DNA of 64,000 bases from Dryomyza anilis (taxonomy: Eukaryota > Arthropoda > Insecta > Diptera > Dryomyzidae): positions 12,319,529 to 12,383,528 of the forward strand of contig OX638132.1 of NCBI GenBank assembly GCA_951804985.1, given 5' to 3'. Under the pieces are notes generated by a model. The model was not told the origin of the DNA, searched no databases, and saw nothing but the letters and a program-made list of their open reading frames with translations. Below, in pieces: positions 45,590 to 57,930 of this stretch (position 1 is its first letter; every line of letters starts with the position of its first letter). The position numbers and the translations under genes are program-made.

Positions 45590-47600
45590 TAATATTTTTA
45601 CAAATGTTCTAAATGAATATTTGAACCTTTTGAACCTTTTCATTGTGAGCATTTTTTTTGTTAGAATTTGTATTACGAATTGTATACGAGGTTTTTTTTT
45701 GTTATTTTAACTCCTGGTAAAAAAATAAATTTCAGTAAAGTACCAAAAATTATCAATACAATTAATTCTTATTTATTTCATCACCGATACGACACTTAAT
45801 TGTATTGATTAAATAATTAATTATATTAATTAATAAATTAATTGAACAAAAATGAAAGGAAAAATTCGATGAAATAAATGTTTATTTATATTTTATATTT
45901 ATTTTATTTTACTACTTTACTTACCGCTCTTTTGGTTCGAAGTGAAATAAATGGGAGAGTAAACAAAAAAAGGAAACAAAATATCAAAGTTATGATATAC
46001 GCACGATATACGGAAACACGAACCGACGAACCGAATAGGCAAGCACGCGTTATGATGTACCAAATAAGATCTAAAAAACAGTACCTCTAATACTGTGTAG
46101 TGAATTTAAAACTGTATGTGGCTCTAAAACTATTTAGTGCCTGTAAAACTGTCGGTTGGTGTACATGCTATATACGTAGTTTAAACACCAATCCAAAAAG
46201 TATTTGATTTATACTATTAATCGTATATCCAATTAATTGAATTAATTATTTTGGGTTAATTAATTTCAATTGCTATATTTACGTTCAATATTTTTTCTGT
46301 GTGTTTGTTAGATTAATTAGATTTTTTTTAATAAATTAATTGATGGATATTTTTTCACGAATTTAAAAAAAAAACTAAAATAATATTCGAAAAAACATTC
46401 GCAAAAAAAATAATGCGAATTTTTTTTTCATATAAAATTTTAAAAATATATAATTAATCAAAAAAAAAATTAAAAAAAAAAATATTTTTTCTAAAAATAA
46501 AAATTAACCCACGAAATTTTCTTTTTTTTTTAATTGTCCGAAAAAGAAACTGTTCATTCTCAACTCCTCAACTATTTTTATATGGGAAATTACATACTTT
46601 TTTTATTACATAAATTTGTTTAATAAATGCTATTTAAATATACCTTTTCTTTTATTAGTGCATAATATAATTGTCCAGCTGTTTAGCAATAGTTTCAAAA
46701 ATATTTTAAATTAATGCCAGTAGAAACTGCATATATTATATATCGTGAATAATAAGATTACTAACCGCACTCAAGGGTCTTCAGATTGTGGCATGTGCCC
46801 TGGCTAATATAATTAGTGTTGTAATAAAAAAAAAACAGTTAGCAATACCACTTCAAAATTGTACTGATAAAACAAAACGTAAAAGCCCTTTTATATTGTA
46901 TATATATGATACTGATTAGATCGGTAGATAACAACTACACGTGTGGGTCAATTTTAAATATTTAACATTTGACAATCCCATATTACATATTAATCTTCTT
47001 TCCTAAGTTTTCTAAAATATAATCATTTTTGTTATTTCTATCAAATATATAAACTATTCTCAGTTCTGATTCCGCAGTCTATCAAAATTATAGTTCATTT
47101 AATAATGTTATAAATTAAATAATAAAATTAATGAATCATTTATAAATAAAATGAGGTGTTCAATTTCTGTACGACATTTTTAAACGAATGTAGGGCAAAC
47201 TGTATCACTATCTTTGCAACTTAATCTTTGAAACATTTTTATTTCGTATTTGCAAGGTAATTTATAGTTAAATCAATAATATAAAATTTGCTAAATAAGC
47301 AAATAAAATTGGTGAAAGGTGCTAATATTAAAACTTTTAAACAAAAAAACATTATTTGAAATAATATATACTTGAAATAATTTACAAATTTAGTATTTTA
47401 CGAATTATCATAATAATCGAATATTAATCATTTATTTCGCATTCTGTTTTCTGATTGCGATAGAATTAATGTGATTACTGTTAGTACACTTTTTTTTATT
47501 TTAAATTTGATGAAACCTTTGACCGTGAACAATATAATATGCAAATGTACAGCACGTATAAACAACCAATCGGTGTCAAAATAAATATTTTGTTTTGTAT
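45590..47600. other. AT-rich stretch
   Basis: A CACAG-type right end (ATATTTTTTCTGTGTG) at 46289-46304. Otherwise low-complexity A/T DNA without genes. Confidence 0.45.
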
Positions 47601-47601
47601 G

Positions 47602-48022
47602 CTCAGTAGACTGATTCAAATTTGTATGAAAAATCTAGAACTATTTTTTCGTTCACTCCGCGTTGATTTTCTGAATCGAGGACCTCTAAAACTGCGAAGA
47701 AGCTTTTTAAACCCAGAAAAAAAGTGATCCTGTGATGTTGTGGAAAGAGCTTAAAGGGCATTTTTAAAGTTTTAACGACTATTTTCAATAAAATTATTAT
47801 TACTCCAAGTGTAAAAAGATATCACTAAATTTTCTTTCTCTATTTAATTTAAAATCTCTTACTGAAATTAAGATTTCTTAAATTATAAATTTTTAATTTA
47901 CCGTTACAGTTTCTTGGCTTGCCTCTTCTTGGCTTCTTCTCAGTTTTAGAGGTCCTAGTTTCAGAAAGTCGACGCGGAGCGAAACATTTTTAAATTTTTG
48001 GTTTTTGAAACAGTCTAATGCT
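47602..48022. mobile_element. Foldback element, ~100-bp arms
   Basis: CTCCGCGTTGATTTTCTGAA and GAGGACCTCTAAAACTG return inverted at 47945-47990. Outer words AGTAGACTGATTCAAA also match. Confidence 0.75.
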
Positions 48023-48029
48023 CAGCATC

Positions 48030-48961
48030 ATCACAGCATCGGGTTCAAATCAATCACTATATACAACAATTGTATATTATCACAAATTTTAAGATATTTA
48101 GTTTTTTTTTATTTGTTTAAATCTAGTTTAAACTTATCCTCTTTTTTAAAACATCTAAAATTCCAAATCAAAACGGCCGAATACCTTTAAATTTTAAGAT
48201 AGACAAATAGTAATCACTTAATATGGCATTTTAAATATTTGTATTATGTTGAATATAGACGAAATTAAATCGAGTTTAAATTACGTTTAATTTGAAATTG
48301 TGACTGAAAAATTGAACCTTATTCATGTAACTGATCCGTTAAAAATAATATAATCAGTCCCCGATCATGACTAAAGAAATGTAAACATGCAACATGTTGC
48401 CCTAAATATCGACGAATATGTTGCAGCAATTAATTTTTTATTTGATCACCGCCAATTTTTTCTTATTGAAGTGCGAAAGTGTCTCATTGCACTATTTTAC
48501 AGATCCCTCATGCACAAATGTCTGATTTCATTTTTTTTGTATTTCCCATAAAAGGTTTGCCATAATTCATGTTCGAACCATAATATAATTGCTCTCAAAT
48601 AATTTGAAGAAAAAACAAGAACTTGTTGTCAAGGCAACATAAATAAACTTGTTTGTCAACTCAAAAGAACATAAACAGGGATTGAAACCGAACCAATAAC
48701 AGTTTGGTTTTGATTTCGGTTTTGATGCATTTCTGTTATGGATGACAGAAAGTACATGCAGATTTGCAATAGAACGATTATATTTTTATCAGTATAATAA
48801 CCATCAACTAAAATGCATATTATTTAGATACCATATCCTGTGACTATATTCTGCGATATATATTTATATTGTGAACCTGACTAATTAACTCATTAGTGCC
48901 CGGTTACGAAAATGTCAAGATATGTTTACGAGCTTGCTTCTACTGAAATTTCTCCGAGGGT
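48030..48961. other. AT-rich stretch, nothing assigned
   Basis: No feature found. Confidence 0.45.
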
Positions 48962-49224
48962 ATATCGTCGTTGTAGAAAAAAAGTCACCAAATACATTTT
49001 TTATGAAAAACTTAAATTTCGAGTTTGTTCATTAATATTATAATAAATATTTGATGCATTTTTAAAATTGAAATATCAATTGATAGTTTAACATTTTCTT
49101 ACTATGTGACAAAAAAATTGATATCATCGATTTAAAATTGACAGATATATAATGATTTTTTGTAAATGAATATTTGGCATTTTGAAAATGTATTTGGTGA
49201 CTTTTCGTTTTACAACGACGATAT
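48962..49224. mobile_element. ATATCGTCGTTGTA MITE, complete
   Basis: The arms ATATCGTCGTTGTAGAAAAA and AAGTCACCAAATACATTTT recur inverted at the right end. Its left half is found again at 23727-23851. Confidence 0.85.
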
Positions 49225-49478
49225 GACCTACGATCGGCCCACTTTTGCGGAAGTTGCAAACACCCAGACACTAAAGTAAGATATCGATTTTTGAATATTT
49301 CGAAATTTGTCCTTCTTCCCCAGTAGACATTTTTGTAGTACTGTAACTGCCCATTGAATTCCATTATTTTCATGGTCTAGGTCATGTCTACTCTAATAGG
49401 ATATATTTCTACTAGGATACAAAGTGGGTCTGGCCAAATTGAACTTTTAACTCAAAATATCAATCTACTTAAGACGGG

Positions 49479-49634
49479 CCTGGTACGATAAGTCGAAATA
49501 TAAAATATCGAAACTAAGAATACCAAAGACAAAATGTAAAAAATATAAATGCCGAACATAGTTTAAAAAAGACTGTTTTATTAGTTTTCCTTAACGGAGT
49601 TTATGCGGTGTCCGTCTGTCTGTCTGTCCGTCCT

Positions 49635-49672
<38 letters not shown>

Positions 49673-49985
49673 CTTCTGTCTGTCTGTTGAATCCCTACTA
49701 ATTAAAAAATTGAAGAGTTAGATAAATAAAATTCATAATTTAGAATGCGAAAAAAATGGCGAGAACAGTCCATTGTGATTTGTGATCTGACCATTTATAT
49801 TCAAATAACTCATCTAAAATTTACATCGTCGGATTTTTAATATTAAACATTTTTTGAACATATGAAAAAATGTTTGTGTATTTATAGTTTTAATGTTTTT
49901 TTTTCGACAATTTCTAGCTTTAAAATATTATTCCACATTTTTTGTTTCGGCAAAATATTGTTTTTTTTTAACGATATTTCGAATG
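49479..49985 (-). mobile_element. ATGTCGAAA foldback element, copy 3, with mini-me fragment inside
   Basis: It starts CCTGGTACGATAAGTCGAAA and ends with TTTTCGACAATTTCTAGCTT and ATTTCGAATGG, opposite to copies 1 and 2. The middle (49595-49840) is a mini-me piece with a long (GTCT)n at 49605-49690. Confidence 0.75.
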
Positions 49986-50452
49986 GTTCCCCTGTATAAG
50001 ATCTACGGGAAAAGAATCGGTATACAAATAGGTGACTGAGAACGTGACTGATCATAATAACTGGTTCTAGTTCTAACTCAATCATGTGACACGTACCGGT
50101 AACTTTTACATGGCTTTGTCATAGGAGACAATGAACACCTCATATGGCCATTCTTTGTACTGTCCTTAGGGGACCAGTAAGGAGAAACAGAAAATAAACC
50201 TGTCACAGATATCGTCTGAATGGTACTAACATTTGTGCAAGCACAAAGTGAACCAGTAATACACCCATTTTTTTACAAATATACTTTACATAGAACTAAA
50301 ATCTACAAGTATTTCTCTTTACGGCCTAAATCATTTTTAAAACAACTCGTGTTATGTAATAATTTAATATATAAAAATATATTAAAAAACATTAAAATCG
50401 TGGATTATGTGTAATATATACTGTCGGACAGTATAATAGAACTAATAAAATA

Positions 50453-51082
50453 AAGGGTTTTTCAATAAGAGCGCTACAAAAGTAATAACGCATATTTTGT
50501 TTATTGACGAAGCCATTCAGCCAGAAATGAGCCTCATCGCTGAAGATGATTTTTCGATGAAAATTCGAATCATTTTCAAGTTGTTGCTCAGTCCAATTCA
50601 CGAACATAGGACGCTTCTGGTGGTCAAGCGGCTTCAGTTCTTGCGTCAATTTGATTTTGTAAGGATGTCGGCCAAGATCTTTTGCCACAAGTACGTCACA
50701 GAGATGCCCAACGCTTGAGAACGACGTATGAGAGACACATTTGGGCTTTTTTCAACTGAAGCCTCAGCGGTAGCAATATTATCGACACTACGGGCACTTC
50801 TTTGTCTCACTGGCACGGGAACATTTTGTACTGTGCCTGTGGATTCAAATTTTTCCGCTCAATTGTTGATCTGCTAGTACGATTATGACGACCATAAATT
50901 GGACGTAGCGTTCTTAACGTTGAGGCCACTGACTCCGAATTTCGGTAGTAAATTTTAATAATTTCGACTCGTTGTTGGCTCGTATATCTTTCCATCATGA
51001 AATGGCAAACCTTACTGGAAGAGAAATGTCAAAAGAGCGGCAAGAAATATGGCGTCGTTTGCTGTCCCTGTCGCTCTTTTGT
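50453..51082 (-). pseudogene. Degraded Tc1/mariner-class transposon with transposase remnant
   Basis: The left end TA-AAGGGTTTTTCAATAAGAG and the right-arm DNA match the MITEs at 246 and 4839; the right terminus is lost. The minus-strand transposase starts at 50998 ([20 protein letters not shown]), keeps the helix-turn-helix start (LRPIYGRHNR..SRSTIE), then runs in shifted frames to LTQELKPLDHQKRPMFVNWT and IIFSDEAHFWLNGFVNKQN, which holds the first catalytic Asp. The remaining catalytic part is deleted and several frameshifts make it inactive. Confidence 0.9.
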
Positions 51083-51084
51083 AA

Positions 51085-52550
51085 TTGTATTCAATATTCA
51101 AATTTTTAGAAATTTGATGTTGAAGTAGTGTCGGTGGATGTTTATTTTGAATTTGGCAATATTAAAAATGTCACGAAGATTGTTCCACACACCACGAAGG
51201 AAGTACGAATTATGCATTAAAGAACTCAAAAAATGAATGATTTTAGTTTTTTCGTTTCAGTCCCTGTTCAACAATGAAGAACGTACACTATAACAAACGT
51301 TGCACCACTCTGTTGCATGTCACGTGTGGTGAGTTCTTTGTCTGATGTTGTGTCCAAAGAAAGTTTGTCACAGCGCAGCCACATGTTGCAGCCAAAGAGT
51401 AGTTGTTGCTGTGGCAGCCAACGAACCCGACAACAAACGATGTACTGTTTCCGCTTCCGCGTTGCCGCACGAACAAACAAACGGTGACCGAAGATACTCG
51501 TTGTTGGCAAATACCAATGCAAGAAGAATTGCATTATGTTGTTGTTGTTGTATTGACTGTTGTTGATTGTTGGTCTGCTGTTTGAGCTGTTCGTTGGTGC
51601 AATGCAGCGCAACGATTGACACTTGATTCAGTTGCTTTTTGGCGCGTGTTGCAGTCGAACATGAATGATGTCGGTCGCCGTTCGGTAGTTAATGCATTTT
51701 AAATTTGAGACTAGACGTGTCGTGAATTGGGTGAAATTTGTTTGATGTCACAACAATCAACTTGGTGTTTATTAATTGACATATGTCAATATTGTTGTTG
51801 CTGTTCAAACAGTAAGAAGGCGCTGATATTTTGAAATATCGACAATTGTTGTTGTTGCTTTTTTTTTTGTAATTCTTGTGATTAAAGCCATGTGCCGCAA
51901 GTATTTTGATGTTTTAGATGTTGCTGTCGCACCGCATTTTTCTGACATGCAAATTATTTTCGTGCAATAACAAAAAAATAACATTTAATTATATTGTAAT
52001 GTAGATATAAATCAGTGGTCGTACATGACAAAAAAAGGGCACTAAGTGAGAAATATATTAATTTTATAAATAACCCATGTCATTAGGCACAATCTAGTGA
52101 TAGAGTCCATGCAGGATTATTGAGTCACTTAAAAGCGAGGAATGCAATCTAAACGAATAACGGTTTCGATTTAGTTCCATAGTTCCATTTTAAGTTTTTT
52201 TGGACGTAACGATTTCGGTATACCGATTCAAGTTACGGTTTCCATTTCGGTTTTGTATTATGGTTATTTTTTAGTACATATTCAGCAAACAAAAAATATA
52301 TGTATTTCACTAACACAAGAACTGAAAACCAATAACAAACATTTTTTAACCAATAAAAAAGAAACAGTAAAGCAAGTGATGCAAACGAGACGAGAAAATT
52401 AAAAATCACTAAAATCAAGAAAGAGATTAACTTTGATTGTTGAGAGATTCCAGAATGACGTCTGATTCTGCCGAAGAGATTCAGAATCTCGAATTTATTA
52501 AATTTAGTTTTGAAAATAAAAATATTGTAAAGGGTTCATATAAATTCTAT
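51085..52550. other. Mixed DNA with a GC-richer patch at 51290-51670
   Basis: The patch has CAACAA/GTTGTT runs and overlapping open frames on both strands, none with a domain. It could be an untranslated exon or a regulatory sequence. Confidence 0.35.
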
Positions 52551-52557
52551 ATATACA

Positions 52558-52595
52558 TATATAACGAAGTTAAAGTAAACAGTTTATTTCAGTTT
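52558..52595 (+). promoter_or_regulatory. Candidate TATA-plus-initiator core promoter
   Basis: TATATAA at 52558-52564 lies 27-33 bases before the A of TTCAGTTTC at 52591, the canonical spacing for a fly TATA/Inr promoter. A 48-codon frame (MIHALHARVLVQPLLTTKTS at start) follows at 52640. No gene is recognised. Confidence 0.3.
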
Positions 52596-52971
52596 CGTTG
52601 CTACCCTGTATAAGTACATCGCACGAAAACAGACAGACGCATGATACACGCACTACATGCTCGTGTTTTAGTACAGCCACTCCTGACAACAAAAACTTCC
52701 TCTCCAACAACATCCAAGTGTTTTGTTTGTTGTACAAATATATTCCCGCGAAAAATTCGACTACGAGCTTCGATGCTGTGTTGTTGAATTCGCATATTTT
52801 TATTGTTGTACTTTCCTAAGAAACAGACAAAATTTAATAGCTTTATATATTACAATATTTATTTTCGTTTTGTAAATTAAATAATGGACAATTTAAGTAA
52901 AACTTCATAATGATGAAACAAATAAATAATAAACTGTATTATTTTATATATCTCAAAATAGGGAATTTTAG

Positions 52972-53178
52972 TATGTACACTATACTTTAAAAGCAATAGA
53001 TTTTAGCTATTAAAATTAGTCAATGGGATAAATTATTATTTTAATATATAAGAACCATTAAATACTTTAAAATACTTTTAAATTGTTTTTGTGTTTATAT
53101 GAAAACATTTATTTTTTGTATACTATTGAATCGATAACTGTCCTATTGACCAATGTTAATAGAATTATTTCTGAGTGT
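52972..53178 (+). mobile_element. CACCCAG-family MITE, worn ends
   Basis: The internal blocks ATTAGTCAATGGGATAAATT and TTTATATGAAAACATTTATT match the family. The ends have decayed to GTACACTATAC and TTTCTGAGTG. Confidence 0.7.
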
Positions 53179-53179
53179 A

Positions 53180-54298
53180 TGTGTGCTTCACAAACGGCGT
53201 CCCGCTCTGCTGCATATCAAAGAAAACAGAAACAACTCAGCTGTGTATTTTCTTTTTTCGATAAGTGTTTTTGTTATTCTATTCGATTTACCGCTACACA
53301 AGTGATCGAAGAAAACAATAACAAAACACATTTAAAGTTCAGACAAAAGACCGTCGTTCTGGGAAATACTGTTTCTCAAAAAAGGAAATGTGGATATTTT
53401 TATACAACAAGAAGTTTATCTATTGGGAACTACAGATTTAAATGACACTTAAACCTGTACATATTGTGTTTTTTTTCTATATACAATTAATTTATATGTT
53501 TTTTATGTTTTTTTGTGGCACTTTTCATACGATTGAACTATAAAGCTACACGACCGAAATACTCTCTCATGAGGTAACTCAAATGCGACTATAACACTAT
53601 ATGAGGCGTCAAAAATGTCTAAGTCCATTTTCGGAAAAAACTGACTTAAACCCAGATTCGTATTTTAAAGCTAGTGTTACATATATTCTATTATAAACAT
53701 TTTCATTATTTTATATTTTTAACCACTAAATTAAATTTACTAGTAACATTGCAAATCAAAAAATAGGGACATCTATTTACATGACAAAATGAGCAAAGCC
53801 CAGATATTTATGCACGCATTCTTTTTCTGTGTAGATTTTTTAAAAGCAGTGAAATAATTACTTATAACTAAACACATTCTACAGAATATTTTGATGAAAC
53901 TGAAAGTAGGGCTGCTGAAAAAATATATGTACACCTTGCTAATTATTGCAGTAAATATTAATGTATTTGTAGTTATATGGCATTTTTCAGTATTCAAATT
54001 GAGTTGCATTTATTTGACTTGATTTTACTACACATTGTATTAGAAATATTTTTTCTACATATTGCAGAAACTGTAGTTTGTATTTGTTTTCTGCATTAAT
54101 AATTATTTAAAATAAAAAACGTACCACGAAGATGTGCATGTACAAACAACATAATGAACAAAACTCGTTAGATGTAGAATATAAGACAATTATTTTTCTA
54201 CGATCGCGTTATTAGCGCATATTATTCATATTTGGTACAACAGAAAAGCAACACTTATATGCTAATGATTCTTTTAAGTCGTTGTAACTGATGATGAT
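53180..54298. other. Mixed AT-rich DNA
   Basis: The open frame 53083-53445 overlaps the MITE and has no recognisable domain. Nothing else seen. Confidence 0.4.
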
Positions 54299-54804
54299 AC
54301 ACAGAAAAAAATAATCGACGTAAATAATTAATCAATCCAGCAATGAAATTCACTAATTTGATGAAAACATTTGCTATTGTTCCTTATATAAGCAATTGCG
54401 TTCATTAATATGAATATTTGTACGTCAATGCAGCAAATAATTTAGTCGGCGCAGTTTTAGCAAATATAATTGCTGAAACTGCGCCGACTAATTAATTTGC
54501 TGTATTGTCGTAGAAATATTCATATTAGCAAACGGAATTGCTGAATTAACGAAGAATAGCAAATGTTTTCATTAAATTAGTGAATTTTATTGCTGGATTG
54601 ATTAATGAATGTAATTAATATCGTTAGGCCGGCCTCAGCAGTCCAGAGGTAGCGCGCTGGACTTGCATTTTGAAGGTCTCGGGTTCGAATCCCGGCTTGG
54701 GCATGGGCGCTCGTGGTGATATTAACCACAAAATTGTAGGGAATAGATTTCACAGTACAATGGATATAGTCTGTCTGAGTGCTGTGGATCTTAGTAGATA
54801 TTCC

Positions 54805-54836
<32 letters not shown>

Positions 54837-54873
54837 CGTTTGTTATATTTACGTCGATTATTTCTTTCTGTGT
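54299..54873. mobile_element. CACAGAAAAAAATA TIR element, TA-flanked, with nested SINE
   Basis: TA flanks CACAGAAAAAAATAATCGAC and the inverse of CACAGAAAGAAATAATCGAC. The interior is an almost complete hairpin (AGTCGGCGCAGTTTTAGCAA pairs with its inverse at 54472-54492). The right arm is split by the SINE. Confidence 0.85.
54626..54831 (+). mobile_element. tRNA-derived SINE with poly(A) tail and 9-bp duplication
   Basis: An A-box-like CAGCAGTCCAGAGGTAGCGC and a perfect B box GGTTCGAATCC (54682-54692) form a tRNA-like head; a body and a 26-base A tail follow. AATATCGTT stands on both sides (54617-54625, 54832-54840), the mark of L1-type target-primed insertion. Confidence 0.93.
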
Positions 54874-55467
54874 AAAAGGTTTCATACTTTTATACTTTTT
54901 ACTAAGTATCTTACTCCCCCCAGTTTTTATATTTCCATACAAAATACACACATTACTCAACATTTTTTGAAATATTTTTTAGATATTACGTATTACGGCA
55001 GTACCTAAGTGTTTCAAATATATTTTAAAAATAATTATATCAATTCTTAAATAAAGGTATTCAAACTTTAAAATACTTTTAATCGAACGAGCGTTGTATA
55101 AATCAAAATGAAGAATGGTACGGTAATCAATGATTTTTAAATAAAAACTATCAAAGAAAATCAAGGCCGGATGGCAGAAAATCAAAATGGGGTCAGCTGT
55201 TTGTAATTCTTGAAACCTTCTGAAGTTATATGAAGTGTAAGTCATGTGCTAAATTGCATACATTACAATTTTATCAATGTTCAATCGTCCTACGTTCGCG
55301 GATATTGCATTTTTTTTTTGTAGTACAAAATCTTGTTTACCTGCATTTATTTTGATGTTGGTATGATATTCATGCATTCCATGATCATATTCACGATGAT
55401 ATTCATGCATTCCAGTGCTGTACTGACCACCTTTATCATTTTATTTCTGCCAGCCTTCTTTCATGCC

Positions 55468-55735
55468 CTACCATTCAACCATATGTTCTGTTCTGTCGAC
55501 ATGATATTTCTCCGGCCATTGTACTCGTCGTACCGCTTTACCACTTTTCAAGATATCGACAACATATCGAAGTAATTTCGTACTTTGTAAGTACCTAAAG
55601 TTTTTAAGCGGCATATCGCGAGGTATTTGTTTCCCGAAAACCTGGTCTTCCACATGGTACACCTGATTTATTTGCTGCATTAAGAAGATCCTCATTCTCA
55701 AACTCTTAAATTGTTCAAGTTGCTCTGTGAGCTAA
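55468..55735 (-). CDS. Unrecognised candidate exon
   Basis: After a possible acceptor TTTCATTAG at 55727-55735 the minus-strand frame stays open for about 86 codons to a TAG. It reads LTEQLEQFKSLRMRIFLMQQ, INQVYHVEDQVFGKQIPRDM, FRYLQSTKLLRYVVDILKSG and KAVRRVQWPEKYHVDR. Composition and amino-acid use look coding. The DNA 55740-55990 keeps a similar texture but has stops in all frames, so this may be a decayed gene or element fragment. Confidence 0.35.
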
Positions 55736-55739
55736 TGAA

Positions 55740-56448
55740 ATCATTGAGTAGCATTATTCCGGGCCAACAGTTTCAGTATGATCGGTTTAAAGTTGATCGA
55801 GTGCACCAAGTGAATTATTTATCCTCCATGTTACCTGCAAATAAACTGATCGTTCGCATTGATATTTGTTTGTGATCTTGTGCGATCTCCCCATCCTCCT
55901 CAGTGTATTGTGTGGGTTTTCTTGGTGCCGCTGCAAATTGCATTTAAGTGGCTGCAGGCCAAATCTTTTAATCTGCTGTTAAACTCTTTTGAATGTGAAA
56001 TCAAACCTCTTCGTTGACGGTTGATTGTAAAAATATTTGGTAGGTTATTTAAATACTTTGCCTAGTTTAATAAATTCTAAAACTCTGTATTGAAAATTGT
56101 CAAATTGAGTGTCTCTGACTGACATATATGTCTTATGCCACATATAACTTTTCCGACCGGCAAACTTTTTAGAAATTCCTACGACGACTTTGATTAATTA
56201 CTGGCAGACTAAATTGCGCCATACTTTGAGCATCACTTCCCAAAGGACCGATCGCATAAACTGGTTCGCTTGTGAATTATATAATTAAAACAATCAATTT
56301 CAAGTTCAGATACCACATGTGAGTTTCATTTAAGATATTTTCAAGTTTGGCAAGCTTATAGACTTTTAAAAAGAGCGATGAAAAAACACGTAACCATCTT
56401 CATCACCTGAACTTATTACCTTCTTTTCAGGTTATTGATTTTAAAATA
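55740..56448. other. Unique DNA, possibly decayed coding sequence
   Basis: GC-richer until about 56280, with no intact frame. Confidence 0.3.
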
Positions 56449-56628
56449 CAATAGAGGTATAGAAAAGTACATATTTTTGAACAAGGTCACACTGACTTAT
56501 TTTAATGCGTAGCTCGAATTTTAAAATAATGCATTTTTAACAAAAATGTAAATCAGAGTCAGAGTGAGAGTTAGACCTCTATCAAAAATATATCTATATA
56601 TTTTTCTATACTTTCTATACCTCTATTG
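56449..56628. mobile_element. 180-bp MITE, TIR CAATAGAGGTATAGAAA
   Basis: The left end CAATAGAGGTATAGAAAAG and the right end CTTTCTATACCTCTATTG are inverse copies. Confidence 0.8.
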
Positions 56629-56769
56629 TTAATTTTCTAACTACTGATCAAAATAAAAATGCCAAGAGTGCCTGTTAAAATAATCACTGCTTTTGTATTT
56701 TTTACACGATTCTTTTCATTGCTGCAGTTGTAACAGCAATTTCTAATAGATGACGTATGGGCATTTCCT

Positions 56770-57770
56770 GCGGTTCCGGGCGGGACATTCGTATGCTTAA
56801 AACTTGTATATCTCAAAGGAAAATTAATGAATTTAATTGATTTTTTTATGGCCAAGTAGTATTTAAATAGGACTAATTGCAAAAAATTACAGAATTCTAT
56901 ATGGTAGATCAAAAGATATTATTTAAATAGTGAACGTTCCGGACGGGACAAAAACGGAAGTGCATGTCGAGGTTAATATGGAAATGTCAAAAGGTCAGAA
57001 AATTTTGCGTACAAATTAATTTTAAAAATAGCTGAAATCATGTGTTTTCTTTGTATATTTACATTTTATTACTAAAATTTATAGTTTTTACGTAATTAAT
57101 CACAGAAAAATTCCAAACGAGACATTCCGGACGTGACAAAAAATTCCGTATAGAAATTATAAGTACGATTTTTATTTTAATATTAAACTAACACATTTTA
57201 ACTCATACCTAATTGAAATCTGTCCCGTCCAGAGCCTACACTAAGAGTGAAAGGGTATATTCAGTTTGGTACGCCGTTTGTAACACCCAGAAGGAAGCAT
57301 CTCCGGTATGGAAAAGTACATATATTCTTGATCAGCATGACCTCCTGAGTCGATTTCCGTCTGTCTGTCCGTAAATAAATTAATATATTGTACGCATAAA
57401 GTAATTTTATAATAAAAATTGCACTGATAATTTTTATACGGAATTTTATGTCTTATACGGAATTTTTCTGTGATTTTTGTTATGAAAAAATTATAAATTT
57501 TAGGAACAAAGTGTATATAAACAAAGAAAGCTCAAGATTTCAGCTGTTTTTTTTTTTTAAATAATTAAAAAAAAGAATTTGTATGTAAAATATGCTGACT
57601 TTTTAGCATTTTCATATGAACCTCGATTTACGTTTTTGTTTCGTTCGGAACGACCACTATTTAATTTATATCTTTGATCTACCGTATGAAATTCTATAAT
57701 TCAAGTAAATTCATTAATTTTCCATCGAGGTATTAAAGTTTTACGCGACGAATGTCCCGTCCGGAACCCC
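56770..57770. mobile_element. 1-kb foldback (GGTTCCGGACGGGACATTCG) with mini-me in the loop
   Basis: 56770-57235 is the imperfect inverse of 57372-57770 (roughly 75-80 percent by eye). Shared words include GGTTCCGGACGGGACATTCG, GGAAAATTAATGAATTTA and GGTAGATCAAAGATAT. GTTCCGGACGGGAC recurs internally. The exact middle is a mini-me fragment. Confidence 0.85.
57235..57372 (+). mobile_element. mini-me/INE-1-like fragment, copy 7
   Basis: CCTACACTAAGAGTGAAAGG through ATTCTTGATCAGCATGACCT, ending in a short (GTCY)n. It is truncated at both ends. Confidence 0.85.
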
Positions 57771-57789
57771 AAGACGGGAGGCGTCATTT

Positions 57790-57930
57790 TAAATCAATTT
57801 GGAAATTGCCGATTTGGGTATCAAAACGCGAACTTTGACAATTCGGCTGGTGAATTTCACATATTCGGATTTCACCGAAATTCTCCATATCGATTTTCTC
57901 ATCCGATAGACCATTTTTAGGGGTTGACAT
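57790..57930. repeat. Dispersed repeat shared with 62490-62620
   Basis: Words TACCAAAACGCG/TATCAAAACGCG and ACCATTTTTAGGGGTTGACAT occur in the same order in both places. Confidence 0.6.

Noticed and set aside
51268..51622. Overlapping ORFs with CAA/CAG-coded Gln runs
   Set aside because: Open on both strands because of repeated CAACAA words; no splice or domain support.
54626..54700. A tRNA gene (A box and perfect B box)
   Set aside because: The anticodon arm does not pair properly, the unit continues into a body and a poly(A) tail, and 9-bp duplications flank it, so it is a SINE.
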